Positions 6,765 to 7,944 of a stretch of 7,944 bases of DNA are shown one piece after another. This stretch comes from a candidate division TA06 bacterium DG_78 (GTDB lineage: Bacteria > Hydrothermota > Tepidihabitantia > SM23-42). A model generated the notes under the pieces. The model did not search any database and was not told where the DNA came from. It saw only the letters and a list, made by a program, of their open reading frames with translations. Position 1 is the first letter of the stretch; every line of letters starts with the position of its first letter. The position numbers were made by a program, and so were the translations under genes. The stretch spans positions 1-7,944 of the forward strand of contig LJNI01000107.1 of the NCBI GenBank assembly GCA_001303225.1, read 5' to 3'.

Positions 6765-7944
6765 CTAATGTGCTCCTCCACTCACACAGGCTGAGTGACA
6801 CGCTGAATGACAGGCTGAGTGGCATGCTGAGTGGCACGCTGAGTGGCACGCTGAGTGGCAGGCATCATGACAGGCAGTGTGGACGTAACATGCACTGTGG
6901 CAGGCATCAGAACGTATGAATGCAGAGTAGTTCTTTATCGGTTCTCCATAGACAACAAATGACGATTCCATGCGTTCGTAATATTCATGTCGTCGAAACC
7001 GCCTGTTGAGTAAATAATTATAGTAGTCATCTTTATTGTACTCTTTGTCAATCGGCTTTTCTGCAACATGTTCACCAATCTTCTCAGCATAATATGCCTT
7101 TGTTGCCTCCAGATCACAGTCCCATGCTTTGGCAGATACCTTTTCAACAACCTCGGTCATCATCGCCTTTAATCCAGCCTCATCCAATATGCCATCAGAC
7201 TTGATTGCATCGAGAAATATCGATTCATAGTAGCGTAGCGTCGTCGGTCTTTGGAGAACATCAATTGTGAGTGGCTGATGTGAAATAACTCTAATAATAC
7301 CACCCTCTTCTAATTTTCTCGCCAATATGGTAAGGATTTTGTTAACCGGATAATCGAGGAATAGTGCTGATTCAATCAGATCGAGTTTAGCTACCTTGCC
7401 TGATTTTCTAAAAGTAGCGACTTCGATCTTCGGAGGTACCCAATCATCTCTCAGCCACTGGAGACTCGCAACCTCACTATACGCACCACGAATCGTGCGT
7501 GCCTTTTTATTGGAGTAAAATAGATAGGGAACAATAGACAGTATCATATAGATGAGTTCATAGGGAAATTCGAATCTTTTTTCTCTTTCGGGCGTAATTT
7601 CAATGGTACCAAATTTTTCGGTGTTAAAGTACGTGGCCGGTATATACTGTTGTATCATCATCTTTTCCATCGTGCGAATATCATCTTTGTGAATCCGAAC
7701 TGTAAAATAGTAATTACCTTCGTACTCTTGACCATAATAGGAGAGCAAGTAGTTTTCATTCATAAACTTCTCAGTCCTGAAACCGTAATCATCTGGATTG
7801 ACGTCTCTGCCAGATACTGTTATTGGGTAGTATACATACACGGTATAGTGTTCAAGGGACTCATCCCATTGTGGTGGTGCCCAATGAAATACGACGAGGT
7901 CACCAAACTCGCTCTCTGTTTTAGCAAGATTACCACTCTTCCCT
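6765..7944 (-). CDS. Probable membrane-anchored protein with C-terminal Ala-Cys-His-Ser repeat tail (5'-truncated by window)
   Basis: The frame stays open to the right edge, so the true start lies outside; a GTG at 7839-7841 is only an internal Val codon. Of 392 visible residues, 1-120 read as an extracellular-type beta-rich domain with many Tyr and Trp (VVFHWAPPQWDE, YTVYVYYPITV). Residues 128-143 form a short hydrophobic segment followed by basic NKKAR, consistent with a membrane anchor and a cytoplasmic C-terminal side. Residues 160-345 are soluble and mostly helical. Residues 346-392 are the tail: ten Cys and ten His in a mostly ACHS-repeat pattern, ending VSGGAH. Only one Cys lies outside it. 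The layout resembles DUF2207-type envelope proteins, a weak assignment. The tight junction with the radical SAM/SPASM gene makes this protein its likely substrate. Alternatively the tail may simply bind metal. Confidence 0.8.
   Translation of the reverse strand, partial: GKSGNLAKTESEFGDLVVFHWAPPQWDESLEHYTVYVYYPITVSGRDVNPDDYGFRTEKFMNENYLLSYYGQEYEGNYYFTVRIHKDDIRTMEKMMIQQYIPATYFNTEKFGTIEITPEREKRFEFPYELIYMILSIVPYLFYSNKKARTIRGAYSEVASLQWLRDDWVPPKIEVATFRKSGKVAKLDLIESALFLDYPVNKILTILARKLEEGGIIRVISHQPLTIDVLQRPTTLRYYESIFLDAIKSDGILDEAGLKAMMTEVVEKVSAKAWDCDLEATKAYYAEKIGEHVAEKPIDKEYNKDDYYNYLLNRRFRRHEYYERMESSFVVYGEPIKNYSAFIRSDACHSACYVHTACHDACHSACHSACHSACHSACHSACHSACVSGGAH
6773..6779 (-). promoter_or_regulatory. 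Ribosome binding site of the radical SAM gene, inside the upstream gene's last codons
   Basis: GGAGGAG on the minus strand lies 10 bases before the ATG at 6762. It overlaps the Gly-Gly codons of the upstream protein's C-terminal SGGAH, whose stop TAG (6765-6767) is 2 bases from the ATG. This sets the start and couples enzyme synthesis to completion of the repeat tail. Confidence 0.85.
6786..6905 (-). repeat. 12-base tandem repeat encoding Ala-Cys-His-Ser
   Basis: Six adjacent 12-base units (6792-6863) each encode ACHS, flanked on the downstream side by a final AC (6786-6791) and on the upstream side by irregular units: ACHD (6864-6875), ACYVHT (18 bases, 6876-6893) and ACHS (6894-6905). Consensus on the coding strand is GCN TGY CAY TCA. 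All differences among the six core units are in third codon positions, so the peptide is identical in each. Confidence 0.95.

Noticed and set aside
6763..6849. N-terminal extension of the radical SAM protein to 6849 (peptide beginning MPLSVPLS)
   Set aside because: These codons are the ACHS repeat DNA read in another frame. The ATG at 6762 has a strong GGAGGAG RBS and the extension gives a low-complexity peptide unlike the family.
6786..6905. CRISPR array or coding-independent minisatellite
   Set aside because: Units are contiguous 12-mers without spacers, lie inside an open frame and vary only at third codon positions.
6876..6905. Haem c-binding CxxCH motifs in the Cys/His tail
   Set aside because: The spacing is C-H-S-A-C (CxxxC), never CxxCH, and the tail is predicted to be cytoplasmic.
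7839..7841. GTG at 7839-7841 as the start of the repeat-tail protein
   Set aside because: The frame continues open to the window edge with domain-like sequence (Trp-rich beta segment), and no RBS precedes this GTG. The gene is simply cut by the window.

Overview
The window comes from a bacterium. The evidence is a TTGACA/TATAAT sigma-70-type promoter, strong GGAGG-type ribosome binding sites, ATG/GTG starts and tightly packed overlapping genes. Base composition is moderately AT-rich. The gene mix (GTP-type PEP carboxykinase, a stand-alone LUD protein, a GT-C/TPR membrane protein and a radical SAM peptide-modification pair) would suit an uncultivated anaerobic lineage such as WOR-3/Stahlbacteria, Omnitrophica or Chloroflexota. 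That placement is only a guess, and no marker in the window fixes it.

Left part (1-2667, + strand). The window opens inside the 3' end of a GTP-dependent phosphoenolpyruvate carboxykinase gene, closed by a clear hairpin terminator (749-785). A strong promoter (830-857) then drives a three-gene operon whose genes overlap by 4 and 1 bases. They encode a small AhpD/carboxymuconolactone-decarboxylase-like protein with a CxxC motif, a LUD-domain (LutC/YkgG-like) protein with a four-cysteine C-terminus, and a nitrilase-superfamily C-N hydrolase with an intact Glu-Lys-Cys triad. The leader has an unusual inverted repeat whose upstream arm could pair with the ribosome binding site and start codon of the first gene, but only in read-through RNA.

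Right part (2678-7944, - strand). Four genes run leftward and converge on the first operon with a 10-base gap. In order of transcription they are: (1) a protein entering from beyond the right edge, probably anchored in the membrane by one segment, ending in a Cys/His tail of Ala-Cys-His-Ser repeats; (2) a radical SAM/SPASM enzyme with a PqqD-like (RRE-type) N-terminal domain, starting 2 bases after the first gene stops and using a ribosome binding site inside its last codons; (3) a four-helix membrane protein of unknown function, overlapping the enzyme gene by 14 bases; (4) a polytopic GT-C/TMTC-like membrane protein with five TPR repeats. The spacing implies co-transcription of at least the first three.

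The most interesting content is this right-hand cassette. A repetitive Cys-rich tail, a translationally coupled SPASM-type radical SAM enzyme with its own recognition domain, and a membrane partner together look like a RiPP-like system in which the substrate is the tail of a large envelope protein rather than a small free peptide. That is an inference from gene context. The chemistry and biological role are unknown.
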